Of a DNA stretch of 64,000 bases, positions 43,391 to 51,886 are shown piece after piece. Under the pieces are notes generated by a model. It did not search any database, was not told the origin of the DNA, and was given only the letters and a program-made list of their open reading frames with translations. The stretch is taken from positions 5,336,501 to 5,400,500 of the forward strand of contig NZ_CP095049.1 of the NCBI RefSeq assembly GCF_022919135.1, given 5' to 3'. Within the stretch, counting starts at the first letter, position 1. Each line of letters opens with the position of its first letter. Position numbers and translations under genes: made by a program. This DNA is from Hymenobacter cellulosivorans (GTDB lineage: Bacteria > Bacteroidota > Bacteroidia > Cytophagales > Hymenobacteraceae).

Positions 43391-44500
43391 ATGCCCCAGC
43401 GTCAAGATTCTGAGTACTACCCGGCCCTTACCGGAATCCGGGCCCTGGCGGCTTATTTGGTGTATCTCCATCACGTCAACCCCTTCCGCCCCTGGAGTGG
43501 GCTGTGGCGGCTCGCCAACGAGGGTCACATCGGCGTTACCATTTTCTTCGTGCTGAGCGGCTTTCTGATTACGACCCGCAATTTCGGCCTACCTACTATC
43601 ACCCGGGCCTGGGCCGGGCGCTATTTCCGTAACCGGCTGGCCCGCATCTACCCGCTGTATCTGCTCCTGACGGTTCTCACGTTTCTGGTGTTCCAGCTCG
43701 ACCCTTCCTTCGACGTAACGGGGGCCTGGGCGGTGTACTCGGGGTGCGACAAGGCCGTAGCGGTGCTGGCCAACGTGACGCTGCTGCGCGGCTTTTTCGC
43801 CCAGCTGTTTAGCTCGGGCATCATGCAAGGCTGGACGCTAACGGTGGAAGAGTCGTTTTACATCCTGGCCCCGCTGCTACTGTTGGCCCTGGCGCGCAGC
43901 CGGGGCCCCTACCGCCTGCTCTTGCTCACGGCGGGCACCTTAGCCGCGCTGGGCGCTGCCTTGGTGTACCTCGCCCCGGCCGGCCCCTACGGCTTCCTCG
44001 ACACGTATCGTTTTATGGCCTACCGCACGTTTTTTGGGCGGGCCTTCGAGTTTATGGCGGGCACCGCGCTGGCCATTTTTTGGCGGCAGCACGGAGCGGC
44101 CCGGCCGGGGGCGCGCTTTACCAGCGCCGGCCTGTTGTGGATCGGCGCCAGTATGCTGGGGTTGAGCTTTTTATCGTCGGAGCAGACCTTTAGCTGGAAC
44201 CGGTGGTACGGTATTGCCCTCAACAACCTGGTGCTACCTCTGGGCATCGTGGGTTTATTCTATGGCTTACTGACCGAGCGTACCGGGCTGGCCCGCCTGC
44301 TGGCTACCCCGGCCGTCCAGTTGCTGGGCAAAGCCTCGTATGCCTTTTACCTGGTGCATCTGGGCATCTTTAACCTGGCCCTGGAGCGCTACGTCACTAC
44401 CCATCAGGGCCTGCGCTTTGGATTGTTGCTCGGCCTCTCAGGGGCGCTTTATCAGTACGTGGAAGCGCCCCTGAACCGGTTGCTCCGACGGGGCGCCTGA
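43391..44500 (+). CDS. Acyltransferase 3 family membrane protein
   Basis: A 369-residue protein from the ATG at 43391 (MPQRQDSEYYPALTGIRALA). It has about ten hydrophobic segments. The OafA/YrhL-type motifs are ALTGIRALAAYLVYLHH (N-terminal His region), GHIGVTIFFVLSGFLIT and a conserved R near RNRLARIYPLYLL. The family O-acylates surface carbohydrates in the cytoplasmic membrane. It is divergent from the TonB receptor; an upstream start at 43226 is rejected because the leader overlaps that gene's promoter. Confidence 0.9.
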   Translation: MPQRQDSEYYPALTGIRALAAYLVYLHHVNPFRPWSGLWRLANEGHIGVTIFFVLSGFLITTRNFGLPTITRAWAGRYFRNRLARIYPLYLLLTVLTFLVFQLDPSFDVTGAWAVYSGCDKAVAVLANVTLLRGFFAQLFSSGIMQGWTLTVEESFYILAPLLLLALARSRGPYRLLLLTAGTLAALGAALVYLAPAGPYGFLDTYRFMAYRTFFGRAFEFMAGTALAIFWRQHGAARPGARFTSAGLLWIGASMLGLSFLSSEQTFSWNRWYGIALNNLVLPLGIVGLFYGLLTERTGLARLLATPAVQLLGKASYAFYLVHLGIFNLALERYVTTHQGLRFGLLLGLSGALYQYVEAPLNRLLRRGA

Positions 44501-44549
44501 GCTCTCATACCAGGTCTAGCTGTCCCACTACAGCGTCAGCCAGTAAATT

Positions 44550-44639
44550 CTAAGCCGTGTAGTGCTCGGCGGTAGCCCATACCCATTCAAACTCGGCGTC
44601 GTCGATGGCATACGGCGCAAACTCGGCGTGGATCTAGCG
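44550..44639 (-). pseudogene. Remnant of a minus-strand gene end
   Basis: Twenty-seven codons, read on the minus strand, encode an acidic tail (IHAEFAPYAIDDAEFEWVW, then ATAEHYTA) between two stops. Composition and amino-acid content look coding, but no start exists. It is probably what is left of a decayed gene in a region that also holds the PAS remnant at 44698. Confidence 0.35.
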
Positions 44640-44697
44640 CGCCTTCGCCCAAGCCCCACGCCAGACCTTACCGGTGCCGGCTGCCCCTGGGCAAGGT

Positions 44698-44997
44698 CTG
44701 GTGGGCCACGCCGTGGCCGAGTCCTTGCCCGAAGTGGCCGACCAGGGTTTTGTTGAGTTGCTCGACCGGGTATACGCCACCGGGGAACCCTTTCGGGGCA
44801 AGAAATTGTTCGTTCGTCTTGACCCGCACGGTAACGGCGAGCTAACCGATGCGCACTTCAACTTCACCTACCAACTTTTCGAGGAAGGTGACCAGAAAGC
44901 CGGCATCACCGTATTTGCTTTCGACGTAACTGACCTGGTTCTGGCCCGCAATGGGCTGGAAGTCCCACGCGACAACGAGGAACCCGCCACTCGCTAA
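44698..44997 (+). pseudogene. Truncated PAS-domain gene
   Basis: The frame encodes LVGHAVAESLPEVADQGFV through TVFAFDVTDLVLARN, closely matching the last 100 residues of the intact triple-PAS protein at 60399 (LVGKTVVEALPEVVEQGFV and so on). Everything upstream (PAS 1, PAS 2 and most of PAS 3) is missing. It is therefore a 5'-truncated copy, followed 44 bases later by the CZB-like gene just as in the intact locus. Confidence 0.75.
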
Positions 44998-45041
44998 TCG
45001 GCCGGCTGTACCCCGCCGAGTTCCCCGCTTCGCCCTCTTCT

Positions 45042-45407
45042 ATGGATATTACCAACCTGGATTTCCAACAAGCCAGCATCAAGCAGGTGTTGTTCAAGTC
45101 GCGCCTGCGCTCCGTGCTCTACGGGGTGCGCGAGGCTGACGCCGACCTGTTTTCGCCCCTGCTCAACCCGCTGGCCCAGTGGCTACACACTGTGGTGCGG
45201 CCCAAGTACGGCACTTCAGCCGAGGTATTCGAGATTGAGCGGGTCTTGCAACGCATGCTCAGCGCCGGCCAGGACCTCGTGCGCCAGTACCAGCGCGGCC
45301 ACATTGAGGAAGCCCGCACCGGCCTGGAGCAAATCAACCACTACTCCGACCAGATTACGGACCTGCTCAACAAGCTGGCCCACAGTCCGGCCCGGGTTGC
45401 CGCCTAA
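45042..45407 (+). CDS. CZB-like small protein (paralogue 1)
   Basis: A 121-residue helical protein. Its layout follows the chemoreceptor zinc-binding (CZB) domain: IKQVLFKSRLRSVLYG corresponds to the first motif, NPLAQW to the CxLGxW motif, and EVFEIERVLQRML to the His-pair helix. The expected ligands are replaced (His to Gln, Cys to Asn, both His to Leu). It is about 75% identical in sequence to the gene at 61755. It may bind a partner or signal molecule without metal. It follows a truncated PAS gene. Confidence 0.6.
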   Translation: MDITNLDFQQASIKQVLFKSRLRSVLYGVREADADLFSPLLNPLAQWLHTVVRPKYGTSAEVFEIERVLQRMLSAGQDLVRQYQRGHIEEARTGLEQINHYSDQITDLLNKLAHSPARVAA

Positions 45408-45423
45408 GTTCCCCCTCGCGGCC

Positions 45424-45595
45424 TGTCCTTGTGAGAAGGCGCGACATTCCGCGCATTAAGCCGCCTTCTACGCAGTACGCCCTGACCTTTTGCCAGAAAG
45501 CCCCTTGCTACACGCTGTAGGAAGGGGCTTTTCATATTAGAGTGCTCCGCACAGCTCGCAGGACGGATGGCTTCGGCTCTGCCTCGTAAGGACAC
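45424..45595 (+). repeat. MITE-like repeat, copy 2
   Basis: About 172 bases related to copies at 36796 and 51627. The left end is TGTCCTTGTGAG and the right end GCCTCGTAAGGACA. The internal stem-loop contains AGCCCCTTGCTAC and GTAGGAAGGGGCTTTT. It lies between the CZB-like gene and the pirin gene. Confidence 0.7.
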
Positions 45596-45695
45596 GCGGG
45601 CATTAGCACGTCAGCACATTGAAAAACATTTCCTGTTCCCAATTTCTTCGTAAGACACGTATCCGCTTACCCCCTAGCTCCGCTCCGGCCTTCCT

Positions 45696-46574
45696 ATGCA
45701 AACTACTTTTCGCAGAATCTTTCAGATCATTGACGGCAACAAGAAGCAGGTCGGCGACGGCTTCGACGTGACCAGCCCCATGCCCGGGCCGCGCATCCGC
45801 CAGCTCAGCCCCTACCTGCTCCTCGACCACACCGGGCCAATGCCCGTGGCACCTACCGAGCAGCCCCTGGGCACACCGCCCCACCCCCACCGCGGCTTCG
45901 AAACCGTGACAGTGGTCTACGAAGGCGCCCTGGCCCACCGCGACACAGCCGGGCACAGCGGCACGCTCGGGGCCGGCGACGTGCAGTGGATGACGGCCGG
46001 CGCGGGCCTGCTGCACGAGGAGCGCCACGAGCCCGAGTTTGCCCGCCAGGGCGGCACCCTGGAGCTGCTGCAATTGTGGGTAAATGTGCCCAAGCGCGAC
46101 AAAATGGCCCCGCCCCGCTACCAGAACATCCGGGCCGCCGCCATTCCCAGCGTGCCGGTGGGCGAAGGCCAGGGCCAGATTCGGGTTATTGCCGGTAGCT
46201 ACGCCGACGCCGTAGGGCCCGCCGAAACCTTTTCGCCCATCACCCTGCTCGACGTACACCTGGCAGCCGGGGCCGAAACCGAGCTGCGCCTGCCCGCCGA
46301 CTTTAACGTGGGCATTTACGTGGTGCGCGGCAGCGTACGGCTGCACGATAACCGCCCAGCCAGCACCAAGCAGCTCGTCGTGTTTGGCTGGGACTCGCCT
46401 GCTCTGCGCCTCACCGCCACCGAAGATACGGTGCTGCTGGTGCTGGCCGGGGAGCCGATTGAGGAGCCGCTGGCCACTTACGGTCCCTTTGTGATGAACA
46501 CCAACCAAGAGCTAATCCAAGCCATTGCCGACTTCGAAAGCGGCGGCATGGGCACTTTCCCCGAAGACGAATAA
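45696..46574 (+). CDS. Pirin family protein
   Basis: A 292-residue bicupin. The metal-binding pattern is PPHPHRGFETVTVV, then LLHEERHEPEF; the His/His/His/Glu set of pirins is present. It may act as a quercetin dioxygenase or a redox-sensitive cofactor. The N-terminal FQIIDGNKKQVGDGF and RIRQLSPYLLLD are typical. It starts about 100 bases after repeat copy 2. Confidence 0.92.
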   Translation: MQTTFRRIFQIIDGNKKQVGDGFDVTSPMPGPRIRQLSPYLLLDHTGPMPVAPTEQPLGTPPHPHRGFETVTVVYEGALAHRDTAGHSGTLGAGDVQWMTAGAGLLHEERHEPEFARQGGTLELLQLWVNVPKRDKMAPPRYQNIRAAAIPSVPVGEGQGQIRVIAGSYADAVGPAETFSPITLLDVHLAAGAETELRLPADFNVGIYVVRGSVRLHDNRPASTKQLVVFGWDSPALRLTATEDTVLLVLAGEPIEEPLATYGPFVMNTNQELIQAIADFESGGMGTFPEDE

Positions 46575-46717
46575 CGGCGGCACGCGGCGCCGGCACCGGT
46601 CGGCACTAGCCGGGTTGTCGGGCCGGTAAGCCAAGGTCAAGCATAACATAAGCTGGCGGGAAGCAGTACCTAGGGCGCGGGTTTCACCCGAATCCTCACC
46701 CCTGAACTTCTACGCCG

Positions 46718-48451
46718 ATGCGCTACCGTTTTTTGCTGCTCTGGAGCCTGGGTGCTCTGCTGCTTAGTTTACGGGTTGCGGCCCAAACGGTAGTCACGGG
46801 CCCATTGGGCGAGCGGTTTGCCCTGCGCGTGGTGTCCCGGCAGCTCAGCGACCCGTGGGAAGTAACCTACGGGCCCGATAATTTTCTGTGGGTGACCGAG
46901 GCCCGGGGCTACCGCGTCAGCCGTATTAATCCCGCTACCGGGGAAAAGCAACAGTTGCTGGATCTGAGCCGGGAACGGCAGTTCCCGCGCTACGACAAGG
47001 TACCCGATGCCGTAGACGGCGGCAAGCCCTGGCCCCAGGGTGGGTTGATGGGCCTGGCTTTGCACCCGCAGCTGCTCAGCGGCAAGCCCTACGTGTACCT
47101 GGCCTACCTCTACCGCTACGCCGGGGCCCAGCAGCCGGGCAAAGGCGGACTCCCGCACTACGGTGGCCACTTTTTCACGACCCGCCTGGTCCGCTACGAG
47201 TACGACGCCGCGGCCCAAACCCTAACCCGGCCCCAGGTTTTGTGCGACACGATTCCGGGCAGCAACGACCATAACGGGGGCCGGCTGCTCATTGCGCCCG
47301 TTGGGGGCGGCGACTACCTCTTTTACGCCGCCGGCGACCTGGGCGCGGGGCAATTCGAGAACGGGGGCCGGGCCAACCACGCCCAGCAAAATGACGCCTA
47401 CGAAGGCAAAATACTGCGCTTCAACCTGGAGCCCGACACGGATGGCAAGGAGTACGAGCAGTGGATTCCAAACGACAACCCCTTCAACCGCAAAAAGCAG
47501 CAAAACGCCGTCTGGACGCTGGGCCACCGCAACCCCCAGGGCCTGGCCTACGCCGTGGTGGGTGGCACCGGCCGGCTGTATTCGTCGGAACACGGCCCAT
47601 TTTCGGATGACGAAATCAACGTGCTCGACAAAGGCAAAAACTACGGGCACCCGCTGGTAATCGGGCCGGCCGACGGCAACTATAACGGCTTGGCGGCCGC
47701 CGCCTCCGACCACGCCGAGCTGCCTGGCCGCTGGCACACCACGTATCCTACCATCAGCAGTGAAAAGGCCAATGCGGCTTTGATTGGGCTCAGCTACCGG
47801 GGCCCCATTTTCTCGCTCTACCCCTTGAGCAACCAATTCCTAACTTTGGTACTCAGCCGCACCCGCGCCGGCACCGAGGCACCCGCCTGGAACTCGGAGG
47901 CGCCCAGCAGCCTGGCCGTGTATACCAGCTCGGCCATTCCCGGCTGGCAAAACTCCCTGTTGCTACCCGGCCTCAAAAAAGGCCGCCTCATTCGCCTCAA
48001 GCTCGCCGACAACGGGGCCAGCATCGTTTCGGACACGCTGATGTACTTCCGGGCTCCGGTGCGCTACCGCGACCTGGCCCTGGCCCCCAACGGCCGGCAG
48101 CTGTACCTGGCCACCGACAGCACGTCAGTCACCTCGGGCCCGTCGCAGGAGTCGCCCCAGGGTACGGCTTGCAAAGGCTGCCTGCTGGAGCTAACCTACC
48201 TCGATGGCGGCTCCAGCGGCAAATCAACCGGGGCTGCTGCGCCAGCTCCGACGCCAGCTCGGGCCCTACAGGAAGCCACCGCCCTGGTGCAGCAGCTTAC
48301 CCCTCAGGACCGACGGGCAAAGCGCGCAAGCCTACCCGCCGAGCAACGGTCCATCTTCGATTTGCTGCTGAAGCCCAGGCGCACAAGTCAGGAGCAAACC
48401 CAGGCCCAGCGCTACGCTCCCGAGCTGCTCTCGGCGCTGCGCCAGCGGTAA
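46718..48451 (+). CDS. PQQ-dependent sugar dehydrogenase-like protein
   Basis: A 577-residue exported protein with a signal peptide (MRYRFLLLWSLGALLLSLRVAAQ). A six-bladed soluble aldose dehydrogenase propeller follows: SDPWEVTYGPDNFLWVTEARG near the start, GSNDHNGGRLL, LGHRNPQGLAYAV and EHGPFSDDEINVLDKGKNYG. These are the usual PQQ/Ca-binding blocks. A low-complexity C-terminal extension (about residues 500-577) is unusual and may be a linker or sorting region. It oxidises sugars in the periplasm; the exact substrate is unknown. Confidence 0.88.
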   Translation: MRYRFLLLWSLGALLLSLRVAAQTVVTGPLGERFALRVVSRQLSDPWEVTYGPDNFLWVTEARGYRVSRINPATGEKQQLLDLSRERQFPRYDKVPDAVDGGKPWPQGGLMGLALHPQLLSGKPYVYLAYLYRYAGAQQPGKGGLPHYGGHFFTTRLVRYEYDAAAQTLTRPQVLCDTIPGSNDHNGGRLLIAPVGGGDYLFYAAGDLGAGQFENGGRANHAQQNDAYEGKILRFNLEPDTDGKEYEQWIPNDNPFNRKKQQNAVWTLGHRNPQGLAYAVVGGTGRLYSSEHGPFSDDEINVLDKGKNYGHPLVIGPADGNYNGLAAAASDHAELPGRWHTTYPTISSEKANAALIGLSYRGPIFSLYPLSNQFLTLVLSRTRAGTEAPAWNSEAPSSLAVYTSSAIPGWQNSLLLPGLKKGRLIRLKLADNGASIVSDTLMYFRAPVRYRDLALAPNGRQLYLATDSTSVTSGPSQESPQGTACKGCLLELTYLDGGSSGKSTGAAAPAPTPARALQEATALVQQLTPQDRRAKRASLPAEQRSIFDLLLKPRRTSQEQTQAQRYAPELLSALRQR

Positions 48452-48505
48452 CCGCCGCACTTGCAGCAACCTGCATTTCGTCTTTTGTCCTTAAGCCCCT
48501 GCTGT

Positions 48506-49327
48506 ATGCTGACCCGCCTTATTCCGTCCAGTCAGGAAGCCTTGCCCGTGATAGGGCTGGGCACCTGGCAAACCTTCGACGTGGCCGATGAAACTCCACC
48601 GCCCCGCCTGGTGCAGACCCTGAAAACGCTGCAGGCCGCCGGTGCTACGGTCATCGACTCGTCGCCGATGTACGGGCGGGCCGAGGAAGTAGTGGGTGCT
48701 ATTACAACCCGGCTGCCCGACCCGAATGCCTTCTTCTACGCGACGAAAGTCTGGACCCAGGGCCAGGAAGCGGGGCGGCGGCAGATGCAGGATTCGCTGC
48801 GCAAGCTGGGCCGCCAGCAGGTTGACCTGATGCAGATTCACAACCTACTCGACTGGCAAACTCACTTGCCCCTGCTGCGTGCCTGGAAAGCCAGCGGCAA
48901 AGTGCGCTACCTGGGCATCACGCACTACACCGACTCCCGACACGAAGAGCTGGAACGGGTGCTGCGGCGCGAGTCATTCGACTTCGTGCAGTTCAACTAC
49001 TCCATCCTCGACCGGCACGCCGAGCAGCGCCTGCTGCCCGCCGCCGCGGACCTGGGCGTGGCGACGCTGATTAACCGCCCCTTTACGGAAGGCAGTTTGC
49101 TGGCCCACGTGCGCAGCAAGGCCCTGCCGCCCTGGGCCACGGAGCTGGGCATCACCAGCTGGGCCAGTTATTTTCTGAAGTTTATAATTTCCCACCCGGC
49201 CGTCACCTGCGTCATTCCCGGCACGAGCAGCCCCGAGCACCTCACCGACAACCTGGCTGCCGCCACCGGCCCCCTGCCAGATACCGCCCTACGGGAGAAA
49301 ATGGCGGCTTTTGTACGAAATCTGTAG
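48506..49327 (+). CDS. Aldo/keto reductase
   Basis: A 273-residue TIM-barrel reductase from the ATG at 48506. The catalytic tetrad is visible: Asp and Tyr in VIDSSPMYGRAEEVVG, Lys in FYATKVWTQG and His in DLMQIHNLL. LGITHYTDSRHEELE and FVQFNYSILDRHAE also fit the family. The NADPH site is implied at the C-terminus (GTSSPEHLTDNL). Substrate unknown. The next reading frame downstream is a decayed SDR gene. Confidence 0.9.
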   Translation: MLTRLIPSSQEALPVIGLGTWQTFDVADETPPPRLVQTLKTLQAAGATVIDSSPMYGRAEEVVGAITTRLPDPNAFFYATKVWTQGQEAGRRQMQDSLRKLGRQQVDLMQIHNLLDWQTHLPLLRAWKASGKVRYLGITHYTDSRHEELERVLRRESFDFVQFNYSILDRHAEQRLLPAAADLGVATLINRPFTEGSLLAHVRSKALPPWATELGITSWASYFLKFIISHPAVTCVIPGTSSPEHLTDNLAAATGPLPDTALREKMAAFVRNL

Positions 49328-49337
49328 CTAAAACCAA

Positions 49338-50276
49338 CTGCCCAAGAAGGCGCTCAAACTCAACCCTCTCGACCAACAGGTTATCGTTATCACAGGGGCT
49401 TCCAGCGGCATTGGCCGAGTTACGGCCAGGTGCTGGCCGTGCCCACCGACGTGGGCAGCGAGGAAGATACGCAGCGCCTGGCCGAAGCGGCGCTGGTGGA
49501 GTTTGGCGGCTTCGATACCCGGGTGAATAATGCTGGCGTTTCGATATTTGGGCACTGCGACGAGGGGAGCATTCCGGACCTGAAGCGCATGTTCGACACC
49601 AACTTTTGGGGCAGATGTATGGCTCGCGCCGGGCTGTGGCGCACTACAAGCAGCGCGGCGTACCCGGCTCCCTCATCAACATCGGCAGCTTCTTCGGCGA
49701 CCGGGCCACGCCGGTACAGTCGACGTACTGCGCTTCCAAGCACGCCCTGCACGGCTGGATCAACGCCCTGCGCATGGAGCTGGAAGTGGGAAAAGCCCCC
49801 GTTTCGGTGATGCTGATTCACCCCGGCCGCATCGGCATGCCCTCCAACGAGCACGCTGAGAACTACTTTCCCCAGCAGGCGGCATGGTATACCCGCCCGA
49901 AGCCATCCTGTTTACTGCCCACTCCAAGCGCGACATGTGCGTGGGTTTCCAGGCCAAGGCCCTGACTGTGGCCGGCCACCTCGCCCCACGGATTATAGAC
50001 AAGGTGATGGAAAAGCTGATTTACCCCAGCCAGCTAGACCCCAAGCGTCCCTCGCGCAACCCCGAAACCTCGGACCTGCACGAGCGAAGCTCCGACGAGG
50101 GCTGGTTCCGCTAGGGCAGCCTCTACGTGAAGGCCGAGAAAAACCCGGTGCTGGCCGCCACAGCCATAGCCGGGCTTGGGGCCGCGGCCTGGCTGCTGAG
50201 CCAGTTGGGGCAGCGCAAGGCGGCCCGGACCGAAGAATATAACTCTGGTGCCCGACAGCTTGAGCAACCCGAATAA
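49338..50276 (+). pseudogene. SDR family oxidoreductase, decayed
   Basis: Homologous frames run in order: VIVITGASSGIGRVTA (49380-49423), then GQVLAVPTDVG in another frame, SIFGHCDEG, a frame change near 49606 (MYGSRRAV), TYCASKHALHGWINALRME, a further frame change near 49884 (MVYPPEAILFTA), and a stop inside the tail at 50112 with C-terminal YVKAEKNPVLAATAIAGLG beyond it. The start is missing (a CTG at 49338) and about 30 codons after GIGRVTA are deleted. The gene is non-functional. Confidence 0.85.
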
Positions 50277-50384
50277 CATGGTGCTGGCGGCGCTAACCAG
50301 TAGGCCGAGGCGGAGCAGAGTCAGGGTTTTCGTAACCTGCCGCAGCTTCCCGGGGTACGTATCTGGGAACTAAGCTACTGCGCT

Positions 50385-51587
50385 ATGAAACCCCTTGATT
50401 CTGTATCGTCCTCTTCCCGCCGCGAGTTTGTCCGCACCTTGTCCCTGGGCCTGGGCGCTACGCTGGTGGGCTCCTCGGCCCTGGGCGGGCCCCTGAGCTG
50501 GCTGGAGGAAATAAGCTACGGCCCGGCCAGCCTGGAAGCCCTGCAAACCGGGCGGCAGCTGGGCGTGGCCCTGGTGGGCCTGGGCAAATACAGTACTGGC
50601 CAGCTGGCCCCGGCCTTGCAGCAAACCAAGCTCTGCAAACTGGCCGGCATCGTGACGGGCACGCCAGCCAAGGCTGCGCAGTGGAAAAAGCAGTACAGCC
50701 TTCCGGATAAGAACGTTTACGACTACAAGACCTTCGACCGAATCGTCGACAACCCTGACATCGATATTGTGTATGTGGTGCTACCCGTGGCTTTGCACGC
50801 CGAGTACGTGGAGCGGGCCGCCAAGGCTGGCAAGCACGTTATCTGCGAAAAGCCGATGGCACCCACGGCCGAAGACTGCCGCCGGATGATTTCGGCCATG
50901 CAGAAAGCGGGCAAAAAATTCAGCATCGGCTACCGCCTGCACTTCGAACCCCACCACCAGGAAATGATGCGCCTGGGCCAGAAACAGGTGCTGGGGCCCA
51001 TCAAAGGCCTGGTAGCCGACAACGGCTTCCGCTTCAACAATGACACGCCCTGGCGCGTGGACAAGGAGCTTTCGGGCGGCGGACCGCTGATGGATATGGG
51101 TATTTACTGCCTGCAGGGCGTGATATATACCAAGGGCGAAATTCCGGTGTCCGTCACGGCCAAGCTGGCGCCGAACCCCGACCCCAAAGGCCTGTTCAAG
51201 GAAGTAGAGGCGGGCGTGAATTGGCAAATGCAGTTTGCCGACGGCTCGGTGGCCGACTGCCGCACTTCGTACGCCGAAAACATGAACAGCCGCCTGCGGG
51301 CCGAAACGGCCAAGGGCTTTCTGGAGCTGCAGCCCGCCTTCGGCTATGGGGGCATCGAGGGCCGCACCAGCCAGGGCCCGATGAATATCCAGAATGTGCC
51401 CCAGCAAGCTCGCCAAATGGACGACTTCGCCGACTGCATCCTCAACAACAAACCCACCCGGGTGCCCGGCGAAATGGGCCTGCGCGACATCCAGCTACTG
51501 CAAGCCATTTACCGCGCCGCCGAAACCGGCCAAAAAGTTTCCACCAAAGACGTGCAGCAGGTTCTGGATAAAACCAACAGCCGGTAG
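50385..51587 (+). CDS. Gfo/Idh/MocA oxidoreductase with Tat signal
   Basis: A 400-residue protein. The N-terminus is a twin-arginine signal (SSSSRREFVRTLSLGLGATL). An NAD(P)-binding domain follows (GVALVGLGKYSTGQLA), with the conserved EKPMAPTAEDC, and a C-terminal alpha/beta domain with GGGPLMDMGIYCLQG. It is glucose-fructose oxidoreductase-like and probably periplasmic, oxidising or reducing a sugar. It follows the SDR pseudogene. Confidence 0.9.
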   Translation: MKPLDSVSSSSRREFVRTLSLGLGATLVGSSALGGPLSWLEEISYGPASLEALQTGRQLGVALVGLGKYSTGQLAPALQQTKLCKLAGIVTGTPAKAAQWKKQYSLPDKNVYDYKTFDRIVDNPDIDIVYVVLPVALHAEYVERAAKAGKHVICEKPMAPTAEDCRRMISAMQKAGKKFSIGYRLHFEPHHQEMMRLGQKQVLGPIKGLVADNGFRFNNDTPWRVDKELSGGGPLMDMGIYCLQGVIYTKGEIPVSVTAKLAPNPDPKGLFKEVEAGVNWQMQFADGSVADCRTSYAENMNSRLRAETAKGFLELQPAFGYGGIEGRTSQGPMNIQNVPQQARQMDDFADCILNNKPTRVPGEMGLRDIQLLQAIYRAAETGQKVSTKDVQQVLDKTNSR

Positions 51588-51626
51588 CGCAAGCTGACCT
51601 AGCACAGTACTGCACTCATTTCTGTA

Positions 51627-51803
51627 TGTCCTTGCGAGGACGGAGGGCATTCCACACATCAAGCGGCAGGCATCCGCCCTCTGAAATGGGCCGAGTGCTC
51701 TAACGTGAAAAGCCCCTTACTACCACGTGGAGTAAGGGGCTTTCTGCTAAAAGAGCATGACTACCTGCGCCCAGGCCGGATGGCTTCGTTCCTCGCAAGG
51801 ACA
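51627..51803 (+). repeat. MITE-like repeat, copy 3
   Basis: The clearest copy, about 177 bases with perfect 14-bp terminal inverted repeats (TGTCCTTGCGAGGA, 51627-51640, and TCCTCGCAAGGACA, 51790-51803). The internal stem-loop is AAAGCCCCTTACTAC / GTGGAGTAAGGGGCTTT. It has no coding capacity. Confidence 0.8.
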
Positions 51804-51828
51804 CGGGGGAGTATAACTTATTACCACA

Positions 51829-51868
51829 GGAAAAAGCTGCCTGAATCAACGTCCAGGCGGCTTTTTCC
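51829..51868 (-). terminator. Terminator at the 3' end of the GH43 gene
   Basis: GGAAAAAGCTGCCTG (51829-51843) pairs with CAGGCGGCTTTTTCC (51854-51868) with one G-U pair. It is bidirectional in form and lies 19 bases beyond the minus-strand GH43 stop. Confidence 0.75.
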
Positions 51869-51886
51869 GGGGTAGTAGAGCAATGA

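Noticed and set aside
36796..51803. CRISPR array
   Set aside because: Three distant copies of a palindromic element do not make an array; there are no regularly spaced repeats or cas genes.
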